Positions 23,947 to 34,620 of a stretch of DNA of 64,000 bases are shown one piece after another. Numbering within the stretch: position 1 is the first letter of the stretch; each line of letters starts with the position of its first letter. The translations under genes and the position numbers were made by a program. This DNA is from Symsagittifera roscoffensis (Eukaryota > Xenacoelomorpha > Acoela > Convolutidae): NCBI RefSeq assembly GCF_963678635.1, contig NC_087067.1, forward strand, positions 28,780,495 to 28,844,494. The letters run 5' to 3'. The notes beneath the pieces were generated by a model. That model was not told the origin of the DNA. It ran no database searches and was given only the letters and a program-made list of their open reading frames with translations.

Positions 23947-24243
23947 TCAAACATTTTTTATGAACAAACACTTTTTATGAAGAAGGCCTTGGGAAAGTTT
24001 CATTACGAGGCGAAACTGTACATTTTTTGAATTGTAAGCGGATTCCATAATAAGGACGCTGCCTTTGTTCTTCTTTTGTTCTTTCATTTTCTTTGATAGT
24101 TCCGACAAAATTTTAACATGTTTAAAGACTTGACTCTGAAATCCAGGAACATACAGACACAAAATTGTGCGCCTATCCAATACACAGTTTGAACCCGTAA
24201 TGTTTCGAAACTTTCGACTACAACTTAGCGTATTTTGTTGCAA
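23947..24243 (-). CDS. ORF of a dispersed protein-coding repeat
   Basis: A 98-codon minus-strand frame whose central part is similar at the amino-acid level to the split segment 1346-1398/2514-2650. Similarity continues across the Lys-rich run and a Q-F position. The frame here is uninterrupted, but the first codon used is not certainly an ATG start. It is probably a fragment of a transposon or duplicated gene. At 24121-24126 it keeps the empty TA target of the MITE-like element found in the other copy. I do not recognise the protein. Confidence 0.4.
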   Translation of the reverse strand: MQQNTLSCSRKFRNITGSNCVLDRRTILCLYVPGFQSQVFKHVKILSELSKKMKEQKKNKGSVLIMESAYNSKNVQFRLVMKLSQGLLHKKCLFIKNV

Positions 24244-24715
24244 ATTCTTATTATTTCAATAATTTGATCGAACTGTGTAAGCTTTTTAAATTAGTACCAA
24301 TGAAAATATAAATACCAAGGTTGTGAAATTTTTATAGAAAAACGTTGTCTATACTCTGTAGTGGCGGACTTTTATACCTTTCATATGAAATGGCTATCAG
24401 TTACTGGCAAAAGATTTAGAGAACTACACGAGTTATACAAACTAAGTTATACAATTAAACATCATACTCATGCAAGTTACGACTAAATATTCAAAAATTT
24501 AACACTAGAAGTTCAGGCAAGTGTATGGGAAAAAACTGCACATAAATCAAGAAAAGATTTTTTTGAGATTTTTTGATAAATCAATATATATTTTAAATTG
24601 TAAACGGCTCTTTGCCCATATTTTTTTTTGCTTTAAACACTTCTTTTTCTGAAATTGTACTTGTTTTGTCCTCTTCAATTGTTCTCTGGTTCAAAATAGG
24701 CGACGTTTAACTCTT

Positions 24716-27700
24716 CTAAGCGTTTTCGTTCTTGATCTCTTGCTTCACCTTTTGGACGAGATCCTCCATTTGACCTTTGACCTTCATAAGTTTGTCCTTG
24801 TCGGATGCCTGGACGAGTATCTCGGACTCTTTAGTCAGCACCACGACTACCCTCGTCTCCCTCTCAATCGCCTCTTGACCCTGTCTCAGTTTGTCGTAGA
24901 ATCGGGTGGGACAAACAATGCACTCTTGGTATTTGCCTTTGCACAAGTTCTCACAGTACTCCTGAAAACACGAACAGTTATCTAGGTTTGCAGTGGCGTG
25001 CAGTAAATTTTCTTGACGGGTGGTCTGGTTTTTGAAAACGTTTGTCGATTTTGTAGGCACTCTATTTCAATTTTTTCTTTAGCTCTGTCGACTATTTAAA
25101 AATGTCATATTTAGCCATATTCGCCGACCTGAAATCAATCTTTATTAGCGCCGAAGACGCTTAAGAAGATTTTTAAGGTTGCTCTATCGGAAATTGGAGT
25201 CCTAAAATAGTGTTCAATCTGGGACCCATTGAGGACAATGAAGCAACCACAATTAATGGGTTAATGCTTCCATCTCCCTTGGGTCTTTCATTTCAAATTT
25301 TGTCCAAATTTTGCTTTAAATCAATATAAATTTTTAATAATAAAGTTAAACAATAGGGTCGGCAATATGTGCTGGATAATTTGAAGGTCAATGTGACTTC
25401 AGGGTCAAATTGCGGTAGGGTAGAACGTAGAAAGAGTTTGTAGTTGGTAGTGCGGGGATGAGAGCTGGTTGGTTGGATGTTAACCAGGGCTATTATTCCA
25501 AACTAACTTGATTTAACTTATGCGATCGACCAAATCGCAGCTAGTTAGAACAAGGGGTCTTTCTGAATGTTGCTAAGACTTTCCTATTCTTATTCAACAG
25601 ACAAAGTTTCTTTCACTCGTAAATAGGTATATTATTTCAAATATAGAGGACACACATCAATTTTATATCAAGAGACATTGGGGTATGGATTTATAGTTAT
25701 CGAGATAGAGATTTGAGATTTTGGTTATTAGGATGGTTGGGGGTCTCAGTATGAGAGTGGTTATGAGATTTGAGAAAGTGATGAAGTGATAAAGTGATGT
25801 TTGGTATATTTTTGCTTGGCTTATATACCATAGATTTTGATATTTTCAACATTCCATCTGTTGGTTAAACCAATCAGAAAGAAACAACACATGCTGTAAT
25901 GTTTGCTTTTGGTGATATTTTATCAACCGAGCAAACACATAATTTCAAGTCAGAACAAGTGGTAAAAGTTTAAGAATTATGTTTCTGATTTCAAGTCAGA
26001 ACATATGGTAAAAGTTTAAGAATTATGTTTCTGATTTCAATTCAGAACATCCAACCATCTTATAGGGTGATTGTTAAACGGTGATGCCCGTTGACAAAAA
26101 ATTTAAAAGCATAATATAACTTACAAAACATCAAAAAAGTTTTAATAAAGTTTGCGTAAAGTTTTTATTCTGATTTTGGTAGTTTGTTCGTAAAGTGGCG
26201 GCTTGTAGTGTAGTCGGTTGATGGATGGCTGCTTGTAGTCGGTTACAGAATGGCTGCTTGTAGTCGGGTGAGAAATGGTTGTTTGTAGTGTATGTGCATG
26301 TTGAGTAGAGCAGTGGCGGCGGCCAAATCACAGCTGGATACTTTTGAGAAATATAACATCAAATACAATTTTTCAAATTTGGTTTAGCGAATATACTTAT
26401 CAGCAATACTGGACTATAATTGTAGAAGCATACATACTTTGTAAAGTGGCGGCGGCCAAATCACAGTTGGAGTTTAAAAATAAAAAGAACGGAGGTTAAT
26501 AGATAGTCTTGAAACTAATAGTTTCCTTCCACCTGGGTTTTTAGGCTCAGATATTTATTGCTGAGGTCCTTATTTTTTTCCCGGAGCACTGTTATGGTTT
26601 TCTGCATTTGATTGATGCAATTTAAGTCGTTTATGTAATTCTTTTGCACTTGATCCGTGTAGGAGTCAAGGATCGGAGTCTGCATTTGGGCAGTTATAAA
26701 GGCTGCAGAACACAAATATGTTGATGGGGAGTTGTGCATTAACCAGACGGTATGCACCGTTACCGTTTTGGTAAGGGTGATAGGTGTCTATCTTAAATCG
26801 GTTAATAAAGGGAGAGAGCGCATAATTTAGACTGGTGTCAAAATTTGGTGGTTTCCTAGGGCTGAGGTTTTGTTCCTTTTTGACTTGAATCGCGATTTTT
26901 GATTCAAGTTCTAGAGAGTTTGCAGATTGGTGAACTATTACAGTTTCAGATTCTAGGTTTTGCCTAGTTGAAGAAGAGGGGAGAATCTTGAAAGGTCGGA
27001 CAATTGCTTTTCTGTTTTGAATGCAGTTAGAATTTTTCACTTTTGGAATTTTAAAATTGGTATTCAATTTTGGTTGATTAATCGGGTTGATTGTTTTGGA
27101 TGGCATTTCCATAGGGTCATTTAGAGACAGAAGGTTTTCGAAGTCGAGCAAGTCTTCTTCAAGTGGAGTGTGAAGAAGATCAGTGGGCATATCCTAAAAC
27201 ATAGAATAAATTAGACCGGTACAGCGGGTCGATTATTGTAATCAACTAGTTGGAGTCTAGGATAAATTTTATCCTGACTTTCGTTTTCAGAATCCTCTTG
27301 TTGAGGTGCCTGAGGCTTATGATCAAGCTCAATATTTTGATCGTTCTCATTTTGAGCGAATATTGAACTCACTATAGAAGTGAAAAGTATATTGTAAGAG
27401 GCGGCTAACATAATTTTTCCGAAATGAAGAGTTCGGCCGGTTAGTTTGTGTATGTGTAATACTTTTATTACAAATACAAGAGCGTCGAGTATAAACTTGA
27501 CGAAAAGGAAAGAGGCGAATATTATTCCGCATCTTTCTAAATAGTACTGTTTTGTACCAAAAACACGAGTGTACTCGTTCTTCCAAAAATCAGGCGAGAT
27601 AAGATAATCTAAGTATATGTTTTGCGTAGATCCGTATTGACTACTCGAGTCGGGATAGAAGTGTTTTCTTGCATTAAGAAAAGTTTGGGATAGTTTTTGT

Positions 27701-30700
27701 AAAATACCCTTCATTTCAGAGTGATCAGTAATCATGCTCCAAAATTTTTGCATTTGTGCATAAGTGTAAATAGAAGCATCATGACTAGATGCAAGAGAGT
27801 GTTTTACTTGCCGTTTAATTTCTTTCGGCTTAAACAGATCTGGACCTTTTACTCTAGTAATAGAGGGTGTGAGTTCGATCCAAGAATTATCGTTATCAAC
27901 ATCTAGTTGATAAAGATTCAAATGCTTATCGGAGCAGTCTTGTTGATCTGCCGATTTAAAAGTTTGTCGAGTGATCGGGTCGACGAAATGAATTTTTTCG
28001 CGATACATAATTGGTATCCGATTATAGCATGCATCCATTAATTGTAATGGAGAATAAAATTTTGGGCAGTGATAGAGCCAGGCAACATTGCCATTGGTCT
28101 CTAAAAACATAGACCTATTTCGGGTCAAAATGTAGCCGGCTAAACGCAGGCTTTCGATAGAGAGCATTAAAGTATTGAGAATCATGGAGCGTTCTAACTC
28201 ACATTGATTCGTTAAAAGTGCCAATTCGGCAGTTCGAAGCATGTAAAAGCTTCGAAAAAGAATTTAATCTAGTTTTGTTCCTAGATGAGCTTCGTAGTCT
28301 ATTTGTCCCGGTGCAAAGGGATAATTTTCATCTTTTGCGTATTTTACGTAAGTCAAATTTGGCTCCGAATGAATAATTCCTGTATTAGCACTCGGGTTTA
28401 TTTGTAAACCAGTATCCATATTAAAACCGTTTTGGTATGCTATGAACAATGATTCGTATTGGGTCGGGTAGACTATTTTTGGGTGTCCACATAAAGATTG
28501 TGGTTTATTTAGTATTTTTAGCATAAATTGTTGAGTGTCTCTACCTCGAGTATGGTGGTTGGATATTTTAGTAAAAGAGTCTTTTACAATATATTAATTT
28601 TCTTCATTTCGAATCATTTTTGCTTCGAATTTATTAAGAACCGAAAAAATGCAGTTTTCGGGCTCGTTCCAAGTATATGCAAAAGGGTCAAGTGATGTTG
28701 TTTCACATCCGTTTTCATATGCAGGACAAGGTAATGGAATGTTTTGCCAGTTATTAACGGTGCCATCTTTTAGATTGACAGTTAAGGAAATATTTTGCAT
28801 GTATGATTCGAAAGTATCCAAAAGGATCCAAGAACGATCACTGCATTCGTTGTGGTATTCGCCATCAACTTTGCCTCTATTTGTATTTGTGACAATTTTT
28901 TCGTCGAAGCGAAAAGGAATATTTTTTGAGTGTCCTAAGTTAACATATCCCCGTTCGGCGGCGTGCTTACAAGTATCAGGGGAAATGTGTATATCAGTTG
29001 TGATTATATTTTGGCGAGCGTCTATTCCGCTTGAATCGAAAGAATCACAAAACCATCGGATAGATTGGTGTTTTATACGACACATTGTCGCGTTAATTTT
29101 TGTACTATAATGCCGTTGGTAAAGAGTAACCTCGGCTGTTGTAGTTTCGATATTTTCAGGTTGTATTTTGCAGGGAGCTACTTTATTGAGTGAGAACATT
29201 TTATTCGATGTCATTAGTTGACAATCAAAACGCGCAATTTTTAGATCTTTTGCTGTATTAGCGTAGAGATTGTCCTCTGGGTTAAAAGCGCAGATTTATT
29301 GGGGAAATATTAAAAGAGTGTATATAGCTAACTAAAAAAATTTTTGTTTTAGACGGCGGCGGAAAATAGAAATTATACTTACTTTCAGCAAATCATCGAT
29401 GATTTGGTCCGTTGATTGATCAAGGTCCATTATTTCACCTTCTTCGAGATCGGTGATTTTAGACATTATTTTTGAAATTTATTGATTTTTGCAATTGCTG
29501 AGAAGTATCAGAGGAAGGTTTTGGAGGTTGAGAAGTTTTTGAAAGAATGATTCTGGGCTTATTTTTGCTGGTTTATATAGATCAGATTCTGATAAAATTT
29601 GTTTGTTTAAGACAGGTTTTAGCAAAGCCGGCAGTTCAGTTATAATTGACATACTATACTGTGCCGTATTTGTTTTTACTGGCACGTGTCTACGGCCGTT
29701 GGGAGGGGTTTTATTTGCAATCTAAGACGATGCTTGAACCGATGCTTGAATCGATCTCTACCATCAGTGAATCTTTTTAGAAAAAGATTTTTTAGTTCAG
29801 CCCAAGTAGTAGCATTAGTTACTTCATCAGTATACCATTCAAGAGCTGTTTCTCTTAATAGAGATCCAAACAAACTTTTTTGTCTGTGATCATAGTTAGG
29901 CTGAGCGCCAGCGTCTGTGGGTCGTTGCCCTAGTGAGAATACAATTTTATTCTCAACTGAAGTCCAAAAGGCTTTTGTGTTTAGGTCTGGATAATTTCCT
30001 GAGAATGATACAAAAGACAAGTTGGGATGGGTGATTGGGTGATCGGCCATCTTACTTTTATCAAGTTAAGATATCCAATTTGAAGTTTTGATAATTTTGA
30101 AATTTGATAATTTCAACTTTATGAAAGTTTGAAAATTTGAAATTTTGATAATTTCAACTTTATGAAAATTTGAAATTTTGATAATTTCAATTTTTGAATT
30201 TTTGATAATTTCAACTTTTTGAAATTTTGATAATTTCAACTTTTTGAAATTTTGATAATTTCAACTTTTGAAATTTTGATAATTTCAACTTTTGAAATTT
30301 TGATAACTTCAACTTTTGAAATTTTGATAATTTCAACTTTTGAAATTTTGATAATTTCAACTTTTGAAATTTTCAACTTTTTGAAATTTTTATAATCTCA
30401 GCTTTTTGAGATTTTGAAAATTGAGTGAATTTTTGAAATTTGTGTGCCTCACTGGTCGCACCAGTTATTCCAAACTAACTTGATTTAACTTATGCTATCG
30501 ACCAAATCGCAGCTAGTTAGAACAAGGGGTCTTTCTGAATGTTGCTAAGACTTTCCTATTCTTATTCAACAGACAAAGTTTCTTTCACTCGTAAATAGGT
30601 ATATTATTTCAAATATAGAGGACACACATCAATTTTATATCAAGAGACATTGGGGTATGGATTTATAGTTATCGAGATAGAGATTTGAGATTTTGGTTAT

Positions 30701-33700
30701 TAGGATGGTTGGGGGTCTCAGTATGAGAGTGGTTATGAGATTTGAGAAAGTGATGAAGTGATAAAGTGATGTTTGGTATATTTTCGCTTAGCTTATATAC
30801 CATAGATTTTGATATTTTCAACATTCCATCTGTTGGTTAAACCAATCAGAAAGAAACAACACATGCTGTAATGTTTGCTTTTGGTGATATTTTATCAACC
30901 GAGCAAACACATAATTTCAAGTCAGAACATGTGGTAAAAGTTTAAGAATTATGTTTCTGATTTCAATTCAGAACACTATTATTAATGTTTTTTTTCTCCT
31001 AACCTCAGCCTTCTCAGCCTCGTCCCTCTTCCTGTGTTTGCTGGACACCTGGATGAGTTCCTGGGCCTCCTCGCCCTCAATTCCAGGCACCACTGCAGTC
31101 AACACCACCTTCACTCCAAACAAACGCTCCACCTTCTCCGTGAAACGCCGAAGGGTGTTAATCTGCAACACAACACATATATATTTCATCTTTTCAATAT
31201 TAATAATGATAATCATACTTGAAATTTAAATAATAATCAAATCACAATAGAAATCATAAGAATAAAAAAAAATTAACTTGGAGGCCATATACTTATCAAA
31301 AAACACAATATCAATACGTTGTACGTTTACAATTGTGCTCGGCTTCGGATAATATCACAAAAACACCACCCGCCAAAGTAGTGTGACGTCTCCAATATTA
31401 ATGATAACGGATTTATTTCGAAATGGATAAACGTTGATTTGAGGCGTGGAACCAGACAATCTGTTTGCTTTTCAATGACAATTCGAAGTTTGATTGTAGC
31501 AAAGATCGACTCGAAATTAGTTGTTCCGACCATTGAACAATGGGTCCGTCTTAGTTTTGTTTTCAATACAAAATCAGGTACCAAAAATAATAATCGGACA
31601 GGGTGATTTTTGATATTAAAGCCCTTCTAGTGGTTATTCAAACGATATATTTTTTTCTTTCTGTCGAGTAGAGACGCGCGCCGGTTCACCGAGTATTCTC
31701 GGTGGCTCAAAGCAAAAAATGTCGGCGAAGGCTGCTCAGCCGACTGAAATCATCCTTGATCCTGGTTTCCTTAACTTTTAAAAACTTTTAACCAGCGCAT
31801 AAATTTCTTGAACAAAAATCTGTGTTTGAAATTAGTGGCTGGTAGTTGTGAATGTAGTTACACATAGTTAACGAATTAGAACGTTGGTTAACTCATTAAA
31901 ATAATAGGTGACGCAATAGAGTAGCTGACTTCTTACTGTACTACTCACGAACTGATTCAGCCGAGGCTGGAGCCGTGTGCATTTCGTGGTAGAGGCGGCG
32001 ACTGAGCCGGCTGGCGCACACCTCTACTGTCGAGAAAAACCGGTTTGAAATGTTTCATTTTTTGGCTATTTTCGAGCAAGTAAATCGAGTAAAATTGAAA
32101 CAAAAAATTCGACTTTTTTATTATCTTTTCTTTTTCAATTTTTTGGAGGCCATTGGATTCGTTTATGCCCAAGTCACTAATTTTCTACGCGTTCCTATAG
32201 TTTTATCATCATACGACGTACAAGAAGACACTAACTTGAAGAAGAAAAAAAATTTTTTTTCTGAAAATTTGGTGAGAGAGAGCATTTTGTGCTACTTGCA
32301 CAGCAACCATTGGTTATTCAATAATTGGTTTCTAATTGGTAATTTAAAAAAAATTAGTTAAATAACTGACGGTGTTTTTTGTATCAATGCCAAGATACGG
32401 TTAACAAAGAGATATATAGTTTTTCTTAGTTCCATTTAGACTAAGAAATGTGTGCCGCACCAACTCGGACAGAAACAAGGAGTCTTTCTGGCATTAAAAT
32501 GAGGCGAGGACTATGAAGCGAGTAATATGAGGCAAGGACTAGAAATTAAGTTTCAACAAATCAATTTGTTTGGTTTATGGGAAAATGTAGTCATACAATT
32601 TCCATTTCAGAAAAAAACTCTAATCAAAGACCTTTCATGCAATTTTTTGTATTTATGGAATTTTATGGAAAATTTATAATGATCATTTTACTATATATGA
32701 CAATTGTATCCTAGCATTTTGGTCAATCCGGGGTTTTCCCAACTACGTACCCGGACGCGTACCCGGAGACTTGATTAAAAACGCGTACCCGGAGACTTGA
32801 TTGGTCCCAGAAATTGTTCCAAATTAAATTGAGGCATGCTTTTTGGTCTATAGAAGACTTCGGTAAATAGGAAACATCCCACTCTGCACTTGAAATAGCG
32901 TGTGGGGGTGGATTTTTAAATTTAAAAAAATAGAAAATTTTGAATAGTTTACTCTTTTTTTTTGGAAATTTCAACCATTTTTTTAAGGCGAACACTTACT
33001 CCTTAGACTTTTAAGTGCAGTAAGAACATTGTGAATATTAAATATCTGTTGCGTGGCCATTTGGTCAAAATCTTCCTGTTTTATGATTATTGTACTAATT
33101 TGCTTTTCTGCGCTTTATGTTCGCAACAATGTTGTTAGTAAACCCCAACAACTTTGCAAAGAATAGCCGTCAGAAATTTTTGGCATAATTCTGGGGTTTC
33201 AGACCACGCTTTAAGAATTGATTATCCAAAATGCTCAAAGCTTTAATTAAGAAAACGTTTGCTCGCAGCGTGAGCTCATTTTTGTCGATATTACGATATG
33301 CTTGCACATAAGCTTAACCTATTTCTGAAACCGACAACAGGAAACCAGGAATGTTTCTGAAAGTCTCTGAAGCCTAATTTCAAATTTTGACTGATATATT
33401 TTCAACACGCTGCAATATTTCGTGCAAAAAGTTCCGTTTTCTAACTGTGATCTAACATCGGGGAAATGTTTGGAACCAGAAATTGAGTAACAAGCGCAGT
33501 CGCGATGGTCCCGAACTTTCCGTTTGCGAATTAAAAAAAAAATTGAATGTTTTTTTGATTTTTTATCATTTTTTTGCGTGTAAAGAGAGAATGAAGAGTA
33601 ATTCATGCTAAGCTTATTTCCAAAAAAAATGTTTTCAAAGTTTTTGAAATTTTTTCTATCATTTTTAGATTGCTTTTAATTTTTTTTGACAGAAAAGAGA

Positions 33701-34620
33701 AAATTGAACGTGTGGTTTTCTCAAAGCTTGTTTAGTATGTTTTATTTGTAAAATGCTTTCTGCTTTACCCTATACTCACTTGCTTCAGTCGCTTGGTTTA
33801 CTCGTTGTAAAATGAAATCAAACTTTTCAGAACGTCTTCAAGATTGAATTTTTCATCAACGTTTTAAAATATCGATCGAATCACAATGGGAAAGGCTTTA
33901 ATATGATGCATCGCTCGGCTTCTTCTGGCATTTATGTTTGGCATCTTTTTTTGCGTGGAGAAAAATTTTGAAAAACTAAGACAATCTTCCTCCCCGGTTT
34001 CAGCATACGGATCAAAAAAATTGGGACTTCCTTTAATTAAATAGATAAATAAATTGAATTCCAGCAAAATCACAAGCCTCATAACAAATTTAGCATCAAA
34101 CTATTTACAAACAAATAGGTTCAAATGAAGCTTGCAACTCTACATACGATCAGCCAGAGGCATTCGCCCTCGCGACGCTGACCCTAATTGTTGACAAGAG
34201 ATTGTTGGCCCTAATTGTTGACAAGAGAGTTGTTGACCCTAATTGTTGACAAGAAAGTTTACAAGGACAAATTTAGGGTTTTTTAATACTAATTCCGCCC
34301 AAAGAAAAAGTTAAGAAACGCAACAGAGCTAATTGAGAGCAAAACTTAAACAATCAAGCAATACAATTGATTTTAACTCCGCCAATCATGGGCAAACACT
34401 TATTTTTCTCTGATTCTTTTTGTGAAATTATGAAGTTTTGGCGGAAAAAGTGGGAAAATCCCGGAGCTTCACAGAAGATCCAAAAATACCCCTTTTAGAT
34501 CCCTCTTTTTTTGTAACTGACCTCTGATTTTGGCACTGGAAACTGGATTGTGTAGTCCAGATGATCGGGACAGTCTGGCTTCTCGGGCAAAGTGTTCACG
34601 CAAATAGACTGGATTGACAT
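24716..34620 (-). CDS. KH-like protein (N4BP1/KHNYN-like), 3 exons, 167 aa
   Basis: Exon 1 is 34620-34522 (33 codons, ATG start), exon 2 is 31162-31004 (53 codons) and exon 3 is 24961-24716 (81 codons plus TAG). All junctions are GT-AG and phase 0: exon 1 ends before GTCAGT, exon 2 is preceded by TTGCAG, exon 3 by TTTTCAG. Exon 2 has V-E-R-L-F-G-V-K-V-V, and exons 2/3 join as an A-E...Y-C-E-N-L-C segment, which resembles the KH-like N-terminus of N4BP1/KHNYN proteins (RNA-binding regulators). Exon 3 ends in a charged helix, and no NYN nuclease domain is present. The codon choice and GC content differ from the flanks, as in real exons. The 6-kb second intron holds a whole LTR element. The family assignment is tentative; the exon structure is well supported. 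Confidence 0.75.
24962..25489. other. Intron 2 of the KH-like gene, part 1
   Basis: Intron sequence between exon 3 and the LTR element. No separate feature seen. Confidence 0.6.
25495..26049 (-). repeat. 3' LTR (555 bp)
   Basis: Matches 30467-30975 and has an extra 46-bp duplication of the 'gtggtaaaagtttaagaatt' segment near its outer end on the minus-strand 5' side. Confidence 0.93.
26050..26514 (-). other. 3' untranslated part of the retroelement
   Basis: No ORF. 'agtggcggcggccaaatcac' occurs twice, at about 26311 and 26443, in an otherwise AT-rich stretch. Short 'ggctgcttgtagtcgg' repeats lie at 26200-26290. They may be RNA elements of the element's 3' region, which is inference. Confidence 0.4.
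26515..29466 (-). CDS. Three-exon accessory gene spanning env
   Basis: Exon a 29466-29383 (28 codons from an ATG, ends before GTAAGT), exon b 27193-26764 (after GTTTTAG, ends before GTAACG), exon c 26702-26515 (after TTCTGCAG, ends in TAG). Phases agree throughout (0, then 1), giving 233 codons. The second intron is 61 nt, like other introns in this window. The env frame lies entirely inside the first intron. Exon a and the start of exon b are strongly acidic with Leu/Phe (an activation-domain-like composition), the middle is basic and Ser/Thr-rich, and exon c is a predicted coiled coil. It has no recognisable homology. The exon layout around env recalls Tat/Rev genes of complex retroviruses, but that is analogy only. 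Whether it is expressed is unknown. Confidence 0.65.
27211..29290 (-). pseudogene. Envelope-like glycoprotein gene with two stops
   Basis: One frame covers 29290 to 27211, interrupted by TAA at 28594-28596 and TAA at 28264-28266. The N-terminal half is cysteine-rich with a conserved-looking F-D-C...S-L-N-K-V...C start and later paired cysteines (about 29130-28700), typical of retroelement Env ectodomains. A basic K-R site (about 27818) could be a processing site. Toward the C-terminus lie two hydrophobic segments (about 27540-27430 and 27410-27350), the first fitting a membrane anchor, followed by an acidic tail. The family role is membrane fusion. This copy is broken by the stops. It overlaps the first intron of the accessory gene and was probably expressed from a spliced RNA. 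Confidence 0.7.
29479..30050 (-). pseudogene. Gag N-terminal fragment (truncated, frameshifted)
   Basis: The ATG frame from 30050 to 29676 has the retrotransposon Gag core: F-G-S-L-L-R-E-T-A-L-E-W-Y then W-A-E-L-K and F-L-K-R-F. It ends at a TAA near 29676, while a neighbouring frame stays open to 29479 with similar composition, so a single-base frameshift at about 29685 is likely. No nucleocapsid zinc knuckle and no pol follow. Confidence 0.8.
30070..30445. repeat. Minisatellite in the retroelement leader
   Basis: A 22-25 bp unit, 'gaaattttgataatttcaac' plus a few bases, is repeated about 14 times between the primer-binding site and Gag. As minus-strand leader RNA it would be imperfectly self-complementary. 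Confidence 0.88.
30447..30463 (-). promoter_or_regulatory. Primer-binding site of the env element
   Basis: On the minus strand TGGTGCGACCAGTGAGG starts three bases after the LTR. The same ten bases TGGTGCGACC stand after the left LTR of the element at 39.6 kb, so both probably use the same tRNA primer. Confidence 0.7.
30467..30975 (-). repeat. 5' LTR (509 bp)
   Basis: Begins TGTTCTGA on the minus strand. By my reading only a handful of substitutions separate it from 25495-26049. Confidence 0.93.
31163..34521. other. Intron 1 of the KH-like gene
   Basis: No convincing gene inside. 31327-31584 (minus) and 32050-32361 (plus) are open but unrecognised. 31960-32030 contains a GC-rich 'gagccgtgtgcatttcgtgg'/'gagccggctggcgcac' patch. 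32770-33010 resembles 36560-36760, a dispersed repeat. Confidence 0.45.
34181..34260. repeat. About 30-bp tandem repeat, 3 copies
   Basis: 'ccctaattgttgacaagag' recurs three times between 34181 and 34260, within intron 1 of the KH-like gene. Confidence 0.75.

Larger units (their letters stand above)
25490..30980 (-). mobile_element. env-bearing, pol-less LTR retroelement
   Basis: Read on the minus strand: 5' LTR 30975-30467, primer-binding site, 5' leader, Gag N-terminal fragment, env, a multi-exon accessory gene, 3' LTR 26049-25495. The plus-strand target duplication is CTATT (25490-25494 and 30976-30980). The LTRs are nearly identical apart from one extra 46-bp tandem copy in the left LTR, so the insertion is recent. 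No protease, RT, RNase H or integrase is present: the sequence passes from Gag straight to the leader exon of the accessory gene. Such a copy could only have moved using Pol from a relative, or lost pol after insertion. It lies inside intron 2 of the KH-like gene, in the same orientation as that gene. Confidence 0.92.

Noticed and set aside
28649..29110. 153-codon plus-strand ORF opposite env
   Set aside because: Antisense shadow of the envelope frame, which has the structured cysteine pattern.
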